In this document: positions 35,125 to 41,975 of the stretch, piece after piece | Layout: the number at the start of each line of letters is the position of its first letter | Numbering within the stretch: position 1 is the stretch's first letter | Assembly: GCF_015704865.1 (NCBI RefSeq) | Contig: NZ_JADQTO010000013.1 | Coordinates: 216,360 to 280,359, forward strand | Source of the DNA: Actinoplanes aureus | GTDB taxonomy: Bacteria > Actinomycetota > Actinomycetes > Mycobacteriales > Micromonosporaceae | Length of the DNA: 64,000 bases | Direction of reading: 5' to 3' | The notes under the pieces: generated by a model | The model's input: the letters and a program-made list of their open reading frames with translations, nothing else | Told to the model about the DNA's origin: nothing | The model's database searches: none | Made by a program: the position numbers and the translations under genes

Positions 35125-35886
35125 TCAGTAGCCCGGCCCGCTGAGCAGGCCGCCGTCGGCGAGGAACTCGGCGCCGGTGGTGTAGGACGACTCGTCGGAG
35201 GCCAGGAACGCGACCAGCCGGGAGATCTCCACCGGCTCGGCGAAGCGGGCGATCGGCAGCTGTTTGAGGAAGCCGCTGCCGTCCACGCCGGTCATGGTCT
35301 GCGCGGCGGCGAGCGCCATCGACGTCATCACCCCGCCCGGGTGCACCGAGTTGACCCGGATGCCGAGCGAGCCCAGCTCCTGCGCCGCCGACCGGGTGAG
35401 GCCGCGGACGCCGAACTTGCTGGCGCTGTACGCCGACAGCCCGGCCGCACCGGCGAAGCCCTCGATCGACGAGATGTTGACGATCGAGCCGCCACCGGCC
35501 GCGATCATCGCGGGGACGACCTGCCGGATGCCCAGCCAGGTGCCGACCAGGTTGACGTCGAGGACGTGGCGGAACTCGGCCGGGTCCATCTCGGTGACCG
35601 GCGCGTGCCGCAGGATCCCGGCGTTGTTCACCAGCACGTCGACGCGCCCGAACGCGGACAGCGTCGCGGCGACCGCCGCCTCCCAGTCGTCCGCGCTCGT
35701 CACGTCGTGGCGCACGAACCGGCACCGGTCCGCGCCCAGCCCGTCGGCGACGGCCTGGCCCTTCTCGTCGAGGACGTCACCGATGACCACCCGGGCCCCC
35801 TCGGCGACGAAGTGCCGGGCATGTGCCTTGCCCATGCCCCGGGCACCGCCGGTGATCAGTGCCACCTTGCCGTCCAGCCGCCCCAT
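35125..35886 (-). CDS. 3-alpha/20-beta-hydroxysteroid dehydrogenase-like SDR
   Basis: A 253-residue SDR from ATG 35886. TGGARGMGKAHARHFVAEGA, LVNNAGIL, ISSIEGFAG and YSASKFGVRGLT, ending DESSYTTGAEFLADGG, closely follow what I recall of Rv2002 (FabG3/HsdA) and the Streptomyces 3-alpha,20-beta-HSD. IpdF-type SDRs of the HIP pathway are the main alternative given the KstR2-like operator 22 bp upstream. First gene of an operon with the Rv3548c-like SDR and PPOX genes. Confidence 0.82.
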   Translation of the reverse strand: MGRLDGKVALITGGARGMGKAHARHFVAEGARVVIGDVLDEKGQAVADGLGADRCRFVRHDVTSADDWEAAVAATLSAFGRVDVLVNNAGILRHAPVTEMDPAEFRHVLDVNLVGTWLGIRQVVPAMIAAGGGSIVNISSIEGFAGAAGLSAYSASKFGVRGLTRSAAQELGSLGIRVNSVHPGGVMTSMALAAAQTMTGVDGSGFLKQLPIARFAEPVEISRLVAFLASDESSYTTGAEFLADGGLLSGPGY

Positions 35887-35908
35887 CGCGCCTCCCAGGC
35901 CGGGCTCA

Positions 35909-35922
35909 ACCAAACGCTTGCT
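35909..35922. promoter_or_regulatory. KstR2-type operator, SDR-SDR-PPOX operon
   Basis: ACCAAACGCTTGCT matches AnCAAGnnCTTGnT at all fixed bases except one (A for G). It is 22 bp upstream of the SDR start and nearly identical to the site before kstR2. Confidence 0.75.
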
Positions 35923-35954
35923 TGGGTGGAGCCTAGACCCAGCGGGACGGATTG

Positions 35955-36551
35955 TCAGGCGGTGATGCCGTCGAAGAGCAGGCGCAGCAGCCCGTCCACG
36001 ATCTCGTCGGTGCTCCAGCCGGCACCCTTGCTCGGCCGCCACGACGTGGGGATCCAGAGGATGTCGCGGAGCAGCCGGTAGACCAGCCGGGCGTCCAGGT
36101 CGGCGCGGAACACCCCGGTCTGCTTGCCGCGTTCCAGCTGCTCGACCCAGGTCTGCTCGATCTCCTTCATCGCGGTGCGCAGGTAGCCGAAGCGGGGCTG
36201 TGCGCTGAAGTAGCTCCAGTCGTTCTGCAGCATGGTCAGCGCCGCGCGGTGGCGGCTCAGCGTGGCGGTGCTGGACCGCACGATCTCCTCGATGGCCTTG
36301 CGCGGATCGTCCGTGGAGGCGACCGCTGACCGGTAGCCGGCGAGCACGTCGTCGAGGAAGGCACTGAGGATCTCGTCGCCGATCGACTCCTTCGAGTCGA
36401 AATGGTGGTACAGGCTGCCGGAGAGGATGCCGGCGGCCTCCGCGATGTTGCGTACGGTCGTGGCCCGGAAGCCCTTCTCGGCGAAGAGGTCGCCGGCGAG
36501 CTGAACCAGGTGCGCACGCCGCTCCGAGCTGTTCTTCGAAGGGGTCGTCAC
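35955..36551 (-). CDS. kstR2: KstR2, TetR-family repressor of HIP catabolism
   Basis: A 198-residue TetR protein (200 in Rv3557c). The HTH region ATTVRNIAEAAGILSGSLYHHF is almost the same as KstR2 (key residues AGILSGSLYHHF). Later stretches ASQPRF-like SAQPRFGYLR, W near ILWIPTSW and DLDARLVYRLLRD also follow it. The known inducer is HIP-CoA. GTG 36551 is taken because CATAAT lies at 36564-36559, which places the transcript start at or next to the GTG (leaderless). A KstR2-like site overlaps the -35 region, so autoregulation is expected. Confidence 0.88.
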   Translation of the reverse strand: MTTPSKNSSERRAHLVQLAGDLFAEKGFRATTVRNIAEAAGILSGSLYHHFDSKESIGDEILSAFLDDVLAGYRSAVASTDDPRKAIEEIVRSSTATLSRHRAALTMLQNDWSYFSAQPRFGYLRTAMKEIEQTWVEQLERGKQTGVFRADLDARLVYRLLRDILWIPTSWRPSKGAGWSTDEIVDGLLRLLFDGITA

Positions 36552-36558
36552 CAGGCCT

Positions 36559-36564
36559 ATTATG
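36559..36564 (-). promoter_or_regulatory. -10 box of kstR2, leaderless promoter
   Basis: CATAAT on the minus strand, 7 bp before the GTG at 36551. With normal -10 to start spacing the transcript would begin at the GTG, and the KstR2-type operator would occupy the -35 position. Confidence 0.55.
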
Positions 36565-36571
36565 CCGCCCT

Positions 36572-36585
36572 GCCAAACGCTTGCT
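36572..36585. promoter_or_regulatory. KstR2-type operator, kstR2 autoregulation
   Basis: GCCAAACGCTTGCT agrees with AnCAAGnnCTTGnT at all but two fixed bases and shares 13 of 14 bases with the site at 35909. It lies upstream of the kstR2 -10 box. Confidence 0.72.
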
Positions 36586-36608
36586 TGGTCGACCACACCC
36601 GGATAGCG

Positions 36609-36622
36609 TAGAACGCGTTCTA
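36609..36622. promoter_or_regulatory. KstR-type operator, MDR/LLM operon
   Basis: TAGAACGCGTTCTA is a perfect palindromic match to the KstR consensus, 21 bp upstream of the zinc alcohol dehydrogenase ATG and only 23 bp from the KstR2-type site: the two regulons meet in this spacer. Confidence 0.9.
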
Positions 36623-36643
36623 ATTCTGAGTGGGGGTGGCGGG

Positions 36644-37729
36644 ATGCGCGCGGCGGTTCTCCACACGATCGGCGAAGAGAAGCTCGACCTCCGTGACGAC
36701 GTGACCGTCCTCGGTCCCGGGCCGGGCGAGGTGCACCTGCGGGTGCGCGCGTCCGGTGTCTGCCACTCCGACCTGTCCGCTCTCAACGGTGGCCTGCCCC
36801 AGCCGGTGCCGGCCGTGCTCGGTCATGAGGCCGCCGGCGACGTCATCGCCGTCGGCGACGGCGTCGAGGACCTGGCCCCCGGCGACCGGGTCGCGGTGAA
36901 CTGGCTGCCGTCCTGCGGGACCTGTGCGCACTGCCGCCGCAACGAGCCGTACCTGTGCATGACCCACGTGATGGCCGGCTACGTGATGCCCCGGTTCATG
37001 GCCGGTGAGCTGCCCGTCTTCGGGATGGCCGGATGCGGGTCGTTCGCCGAGGAGATGGTCGTGCCGCGGGCCGGTGCCGTGCCGATCGACGCCGACGTCC
37101 CGTACGAGGTGGCCGCCCTGGTCGGCTGCGGTGTCACCACCGGCGTCGGCGCGGTGATCAACACGGCCCGGGTGCGGCCCGGCGACACCGTCGTGGTGAT
37201 CGGCTGCGGCGGGGTGGGCATCGCCGCGGTGCAGGGTGCCCGACTGGCCGGCGCCGCCGTGATCGTCGCCGTCGACACGGTGCCCGGCCGGCACGAGGCG
37301 GCCCGCCGGTTCGGCGCCACCCACACGGCCACTCCCGACGAGCTCAGCGATCTGCAGACCGAGGTCGTTCCCGAGGGCTTCGACTACGCGTTCGACGTGG
37401 TGGCCGTGCCGCAGACCCTGCGTACCGCCTGGACCGCCTGCCGCCGCGGCGGCACCGTGGTCGTGGTCGGTGCCGGCCGGGCCGACCAGCAGGTCGAGTT
37501 CAGCCCGTTCGAACTGCTCTTCGAGGGCAAGACGATCGTCCCGTCGCTGTACGGCTCGGCCGACCCGCCCCGCGACTTCGGCCGGCTGCTCAGCCTGTGG
37601 CGGGCCGGCCGGCTGGACATCGCGGGCATGATCAGCCGCCGGCTGCGCCTGGACCAGGTGGGTGACGCCCTGGCCGGCCTCGGCAGCGGCGACGTGATCC
37701 GGCAGGTGATCCTGCACGGGGACAGCTGA
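36644..37729 (+). CDS. Zinc-dependent alcohol dehydrogenase (class III-like MDR)
   Basis: A 361-residue MDR from ATG 36644 (GGCGGG upstream). Zinc ligands are C-H-S in SGVCHSD and H-E in LGHEAAG; the structural zinc loop is SCGTCAHCRRNEPYLC, and the NAD motif VIGCGGVGIAAVQGA. It should interconvert an alcohol and aldehyde; oxidation of the C26 sterol alcohol is a candidate given the perfect KstR-type operator. Its stop shares one base with the start of the LLM gene. Confidence 0.87.
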   Translation: MRAAVLHTIGEEKLDLRDDVTVLGPGPGEVHLRVRASGVCHSDLSALNGGLPQPVPAVLGHEAAGDVIAVGDGVEDLAPGDRVAVNWLPSCGTCAHCRRNEPYLCMTHVMAGYVMPRFMAGELPVFGMAGCGSFAEEMVVPRAGAVPIDADVPYEVAALVGCGVTTGVGAVINTARVRPGDTVVVIGCGGVGIAAVQGARLAGAAVIVAVDTVPGRHEAARRFGATHTATPDELSDLQTEVVPEGFDYAFDVVAVPQTLRTAWTACRRGGTVVVVGAGRADQQVEFSPFELLFEGKTIVPSLYGSADPPRDFGRLLSLWRAGRLDIAGMISRRLRLDQVGDALAGLGSGDVIRQVILHGDS

Positions 37730-38796
37730 TGCGGCTCGGCATCCAGCTCGGGTACAGCGGTCAGGGCTTCGCGGACGCGGTCGACGAGGTGGTGGAGTTC
37801 GAGCAGGCCGGGGCCGAGCTCGTGGTGGTGCCGGAGGCGTACAGCTTCGACGCGGTCAGCCAGCTGGGCTTTCTGGCGGCGCGGACCCGGACCATGGGAC
37901 TGGCCTCCGGGGTGATGCAGACCTTCACCCGGACGCCCACGCTCACCGCGATGACCGCGGCCGGCCTGGACTACGTCTCCGGTGGACGGTTCTCGCTCGG
38001 GCTCGGCGCCTCGGGCCCGCAGGTGATCGAGGGCTTCCACGGGGTGCGGTACGACGCGCCGGTCGCGCGTACCCGGGAGATCGTGGAGATCTGCCGGCGC
38101 ACCTGGCGACGGGAGGCGCTGGTCTTCCAGGGCGAGCACTACCGGATCCCGCTGCCCGGCGAATACGGCAAGCCGCTCAAGCTGATCAACCGGCCGGTAC
38201 GCGAGCGGATCCCGATCCTGCTCGCCGCCATGGGCCCGCGCAACGTCGCCCTGGCCGCCGAGATCGCCGACGGCTGGCAGGCGCTCTTCCTGGACCCGCG
38301 CGCGGCCGGCCGGGTGTTCGGCGAAGCGCTCGCCGACGGCCTGGCCCGCCGTGACCCCGAGCTCGGGCCGCTGGACGTGTCGGTACCCGTACCGTATGCA
38401 CTGGCTGAACCGACGCCGGCGCTGCTCGGCCCGCACCGTGCCCAGCTCGCGCTCTATCTGGGCGGCATGGGCGCGCGCAAGCGCAACTTCTCCAACGACC
38501 TGATCCGCCGCTACGGCTACCCGCGTGCGGCCGAGCTGATCCAGGAGCTGTACCTGTCCGGCCGCAAGGCGGAGGCGGCGGCCGCGGTGCCGGACGACCT
38601 GGTGGCGGCGACCTGCCTGGTCGGCGCCCCGGACGAGATCAGGAGAAGGCTGGACGACCTGGCCGCCGCCGGGGTGACCACGATCCTGGCGTCGCCGCTC
38701 GCGGCCGCCCGGGCCGAGCGGGTCAAGGACGTGACCGCACTCCGTCAGCTCCTCGACGACGCCGGCCCAACCCCACCGCTGTCTGCGGAACGTTGA
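37729..38796 (+). CDS. LLM-class F420-dependent oxidoreductase, Rv3520c-like
   Basis: A 355-residue luciferase-like TIM barrel. MRLGIQLGYSG, SGGRFSLGLGASGPQVIEGFHG (family core, given by residues GRFSLGLGASGPQ) and PILLAAMGPRNVALAAEIADG are F420-type signatures. Rv3520c (347 aa) of the KstR regulon is of the same subfamily. Translationally coupled to the alcohol dehydrogenase through TGATG. Redox substrate unknown. Confidence 0.82.
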   Translation: MRLGIQLGYSGQGFADAVDEVVEFEQAGAELVVVPEAYSFDAVSQLGFLAARTRTMGLASGVMQTFTRTPTLTAMTAAGLDYVSGGRFSLGLGASGPQVIEGFHGVRYDAPVARTREIVEICRRTWRREALVFQGEHYRIPLPGEYGKPLKLINRPVRERIPILLAAMGPRNVALAAEIADGWQALFLDPRAAGRVFGEALADGLARRDPELGPLDVSVPVPYALAEPTPALLGPHRAQLALYLGGMGARKRNFSNDLIRRYGYPRAAELIQELYLSGRKAEAAAAVPDDLVAATCLVGAPDEIRRRLDDLAAAGVTTILASPLAAARAERVKDVTALRQLLDDAGPTPPLSAER

Positions 38797-38884
38797 GGCA
38801 GCGCTGGGGTTGGGCCGGTTTCGGGTGGCCCAACGTCACTGTCGTTTCGGGGACGTTGAGGCAGCACCGGGGTTGGGCTGGAAG
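38782..38884. repeat. Two diverged copies of an intergenic repeat unit
   Basis: ACGTTGAGGCAGC followed after 2-3 bases by GGGGTTGGGC occurs twice (about 38790-38817 and 38853-38880), joined by an inverted GCCCAACGTCACTGTCG-type segment. The unit overlaps the 3' ends of both flanking genes, so the last residues of the minus-strand gene are encoded inside it. Confidence 0.6.
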
Positions 38885-39564
38885 AGGGTGTCTAGGCGGC
38901 GGTGCTCCTGCTCCTCGATGGCGGTCTGCTGTGCGGGGGTGAGCACGTCGCAGATCCAGTCCCAGTGCAGGGCCACCCGGTCGCCCGACTCGACGTCCCG
39001 GGGCAGCGTCCGCACCACCTCGTCGGCGGGTGGGCCGGAGGTCAGCGTGCCGTCCGTCCAGATCAGCGGCCGGGAGACCACGGTGGCGGTCGGGCCGTGC
39101 ACCGCCCGGACCGTGCCGGTGCGGATGCGGCAGCGGTCCAGCACCGACACCGCCGCCGGATTGCCGGTGCGGCGTAGCAGGCCGAGCCACGGATACACCT
39201 CGAAGACGTGGAAGCTGTGGTGCGCCACCGCCCGGTCCTGCGCCGACGCCCAGCTGCCGCCCTCCTGCCCGGCGAACCGGCGGCGGAGGAACGCGGCGAG
39301 CGCGGCCGGCGGCACCCGGTCCAGCAGGTCGTTGCCGATCCAGTACGCCTCGACCACGCGCGCGTCGAGCGGATCGGCGATGTCCGCCGAGCGGGCGATG
39401 AACTCCAGGTACGCCCAGGCGCCCTGGAAGGCGCGGGCCCGGGCGGCGATCTCGGCGGTGGCGTCGGCGCGCAACAGCACCGAGGCGCCCTCGGGGCCGC
39501 AGTAACCGAGCGCGTTCGGCGGATAGGCGTAGCGGGCGAACAGCCGCGTCCCGGAGTCGCTCAC
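38836..39564 (-). CDS. Hydrogenase-associated conserved protein (DUF6390-like)
   Basis: A 242-residue soluble protein opening LFARYAYPPNALGYCGPE, with VVEAYWIGNDLLDRVP and HHSFHVFEVYPWLGLLRRTG further on. I recall this type as a family of unknown function linked to actinobacterial hydrogenase operons (DUF6390). It starts at GTG one base after the hypE stop, so it is the last gene of the long operon. The C-terminal residues are encoded in a repeat unit. Role in maturation unknown. Confidence 0.7.
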   Translation of the reverse strand: MSDSGTRLFARYAYPPNALGYCGPEGASVLLRADATAEIAARARAFQGAWAYLEFIARSADIADPLDARVVEAYWIGNDLLDRVPPAALAAFLRRRFAGQEGGSWASAQDRAVAHHSFHVFEVYPWLGLLRRTGNPAAVSVLDRCRIRTGTVRAVHGPTATVVSRPLIWTDGTLTSGPPADEVVRTLPRDVESGDRVALHWDWICDVLTPAQQTAIEEQEHRRLDTLFQPNPGAASTSPKRQ

Positions 39565-39565
39565 G

Positions 39566-40621
39566 TCAGCAGATCCGGGGGAGTTGTTCGCCGATCGGCA
39601 TGCTGATCACCCGGGTGCCGCCGAGGGCGGTGCGGGCGACGACCATGCCGGGATGGTCCGGCACGCAGGTCCCGATCTTTCGAGCACCTTTACCGTACGC
39701 GTGCGCGCGCATCGCCTCGAGCACCTGCTCGGCGTGCGGCTCCGGCACGAACGCGACCAGTTTGCCCTCGTTGGCGACCTGCAACGGGTCGAGTCCGAGC
39801 AGGTTGCACGCGTCCGCGACCTCGCCGGGCACGGGCAGGTCCCGTTCGGTCAGCTCGACACCCACCCCGGCCGCCTTGGCGATCTCGTTGAGGGCGGCCG
39901 CCACCCCGCCCCGGGTGGGGTCGCGCAGCACGTGCACGTCGGCGCCGGTGGCCAGCATCGCCGCGACCAGGCCGTGCAGCGGCGCGGTGTCGCTGCGCAC
40001 CTCGGTGCCGAAGGTCAGGCCCTCCCGGCAGCTCAGCACGGCCACGCCGTGCGCGCCGAGGTCGCCGCTGATCAGGATCGCGTCGCCGGGGGCGGCCCGG
40101 CCGGGGCGGATGTCCACGCCCTCGGGGACCACACCGATCCCGGCCGTGGTGACGTAGACACCGTCGCCGCTGCCGTTGTCCACCACCTTCGTGTCGCCGG
40201 TGACCAGCCGCACCCCGGCGGCCCGGGCGGCCGCACCCATCGCCTCGGCGATCCGGCCCAGCTCGGCGAGCGCGGTGCCCTCCTGGAGGATGAACGCGGC
40301 CGACAGGTGCAGCGGGGTGGCACCGGACATCGCCAGGTCGTTGACGGTGCCGTTGACCGCCAGGTCGCCGATCGAGCCGCCGGGGAAGAACATCGGCTTG
40401 ACCACGAACCCGTCGGTGGAGAACGCCAGGCGAGTGCCGCCGATCTCCAGGACGGCACAGTCGCCCAGCTCGCCGGGCGCGCCGGCGGACCCGTACCCGG
40501 GCAGGAAGAGATGTCGCACCAGCTCGGCCGACATCGCCCCGCCCCCGCCGTGTCCCAGCACGATCGCGGGGGTGTCGCGCAGCGGCACCGGACATGTCCA
40601 ACTCTCGAAATCAAGAGTCAT
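39566..40621 (-). CDS. hypE: Hydrogenase maturation factor HypE
   Basis: A 351-residue AIR-synthase-fold protein. The N-terminus has LGHGGGGAMSAELV, TDGFVVKPMFFPGG and GDTKVV; the C-terminus ends LPRIC. That terminal cysteine accepts the carbamoyl from HypF and is dehydrated to thiocyanate for the NiFe cyanide ligands. ATG 40621 overlaps the hypD stop by 4 bp. Confidence 0.96.
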   Translation of the reverse strand: MTLDFESWTCPVPLRDTPAIVLGHGGGGAMSAELVRHLFLPGYGSAGAPGELGDCAVLEIGGTRLAFSTDGFVVKPMFFPGGSIGDLAVNGTVNDLAMSGATPLHLSAAFILQEGTALAELGRIAEAMGAAARAAGVRLVTGDTKVVDNGSGDGVYVTTAGIGVVPEGVDIRPGRAAPGDAILISGDLGAHGVAVLSCREGLTFGTEVRSDTAPLHGLVAAMLATGADVHVLRDPTRGGVAAALNEIAKAAGVGVELTERDLPVPGEVADACNLLGLDPLQVANEGKLVAFVPEPHAEQVLEAMRAHAYGKGARKIGTCVPDHPGMVVARTALGGTRVISMPIGEQLPRIC

Positions 40622-41712
40622 GAGTGCGTCACCAGCCGGTACGCGTAATACGCCGCGCACGCCCCCTCGGACGACACCATCGTCGCGCCGAGCGGCGTCC
40701 GGGGCGTGCACTGCTTGCCGAACGCCGCGCACTCGTGCGGCTTGAGCAAACCCTGCAAGACCTCACCGGAACGGCACAGCGGTGACTCCGCGGTCCGCAG
40801 CCCGCCCACGTCGAAGCGCAGTTCCGCGTCGAACTCCCGGTACCGCGAGGAGAGCCGCCAGCCGCTACCGGGTATCTCGCCGATGCCGCGCCAGGTCCGG
40901 TCGGTCACCTCGAACACGTCGCGCAGCATCGCCATCGCGGCCGGATTGCCCTCGTCGCGTACCGCCCGTGGGTACGCGTTGCGCACCTCGGCCCGGCCCT
41001 GCTCGAGCAGCGTGATCGTCTGCCGGATGCCCTCCAGGATGTCGAGCGGCTCGAACCCGGTGACCACGATCGGCACCCCGTACTTGTGGGCCAGCGGCGG
41101 GTACTCGCGGGTGCCCATCACGCTGCACACGTGCCCGGCGGCCAGGAACGCCTGCACCCGGCAGCGCGGCGACTCCATGATGGCCGCGATCGCCGGTGGC
41201 ACCAGCACGTGCGACACCAGCAGCGAGAAGTTGGTCACGCCGAGCCGCCGGGCCTGGTGGACGGTCATCGCGTTGGCCGGGGCGGTGGTCTCGAACCCGA
41301 TGCCGAAGAACACCACCTGCCGGTCCGGGTTCTGCCGGGCCAGTTTCAGCGCGTCCATCGGGGAGTAGACCACGCGTACGTCGCCGCCGGCGCTCTTCAC
41401 CCCGAACAGGTCCTGGCCACTTCCCGGCACCCGCAGCATGTCGCCGAACGAGCAGAAGATCACCTCGGGCCGGGCGGCGATTGCGAGCGCCTTGTCGATC
41501 ACCTCGAGCGGGGTGACGCAGACCGGGCAGCCCGGCCCGTGAATCATCTCGACGTCGTCCGGCAGCAGCTGGTCGATGCCGTGCCGGATGATCGAATGTG
41601 TCTGCCCGCCGCAGACCTCCATCATGGCCCAGGGCCGGGTGGTGACCGCGTGGATCTGATCGATCAGCCGGGCGGCCAGGTCGGGATCACTGAACTCGTC
41701 AAGGTATTTCAC
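40618..41712 (-). CDS. hypD: Hydrogenase maturation factor HypD
   Basis: A 364-residue iron-sulfur protein. MMEVCGGQTHSI, HGPGCPVCVTP, FGIGFETTAPA and GHVCSVMGTREY are conserved HypD motifs; C-terminal cysteines (SPLCRSGEVLQG, ECAAFGKQCTP) hold the 4Fe-4S cluster. With HypC it carries the Fe(CN)2CO unit during assembly. Overlaps hypC by 14 bp. Confidence 0.97.
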   Translation of the reverse strand: MKYLDEFSDPDLAARLIDQIHAVTTRPWAMMEVCGGQTHSIIRHGIDQLLPDDVEMIHGPGCPVCVTPLEVIDKALAIAARPEVIFCSFGDMLRVPGSGQDLFGVKSAGGDVRVVYSPMDALKLARQNPDRQVVFFGIGFETTAPANAMTVHQARRLGVTNFSLLVSHVLVPPAIAAIMESPRCRVQAFLAAGHVCSVMGTREYPPLAHKYGVPIVVTGFEPLDILEGIRQTITLLEQGRAEVRNAYPRAVRDEGNPAAMAMLRDVFEVTDRTWRGIGEIPGSGWRLSSRYREFDAELRFDVGGLRTAESPLCRSGEVLQGLLKPHECAAFGKQCTPRTPLGATMVSSEGACAAYYAYRLVTHS

Positions 41713-41950
41713 GGAACTCCTCCTCGAGGATGCCCAGCCGTTCGAAGTTGGCGAGGGTCTGGCGGGCCGACTCCTCGTCGAGTTGCTGGATGGCGAAGCC
41801 GACGTGCACGATCACGTACTCGCCGACACCCACCCCGGGCACGTATTGCAGGCACACCTCCTTGCGCACGCCGCCGAAGTCCACCTCGGCCATCGGTACG
41901 CCGTCCGCGTCGGCGATGCTCAGAACGCGGCCCGGAACAGCAAGGCACAC
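41699..41950 (-). CDS. hypC: Hydrogenase maturation chaperone HypC
   Basis: An 83-residue HypC from GTG 41950. It begins MCLAVPGRV, with the essential Cys2 exposed after Met removal, and keeps VDFGGVRKEVCLQYVP and GEYVIVHVGFAIQ. It binds the iron site with HypD and escorts the large subunit. A second HypC-like domain is fused to the HypF just upstream. Confidence 0.95.
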   Translation of the reverse strand: MCLAVPGRVLSIADADGVPMAEVDFGGVRKEVCLQYVPGVGVGEYVIVHVGFAIQQLDEESARQTLANFERLGILEEEFREIP

Positions 41951-41975
41951 GACTCGTTCTCCCTTCTGCGAACGA

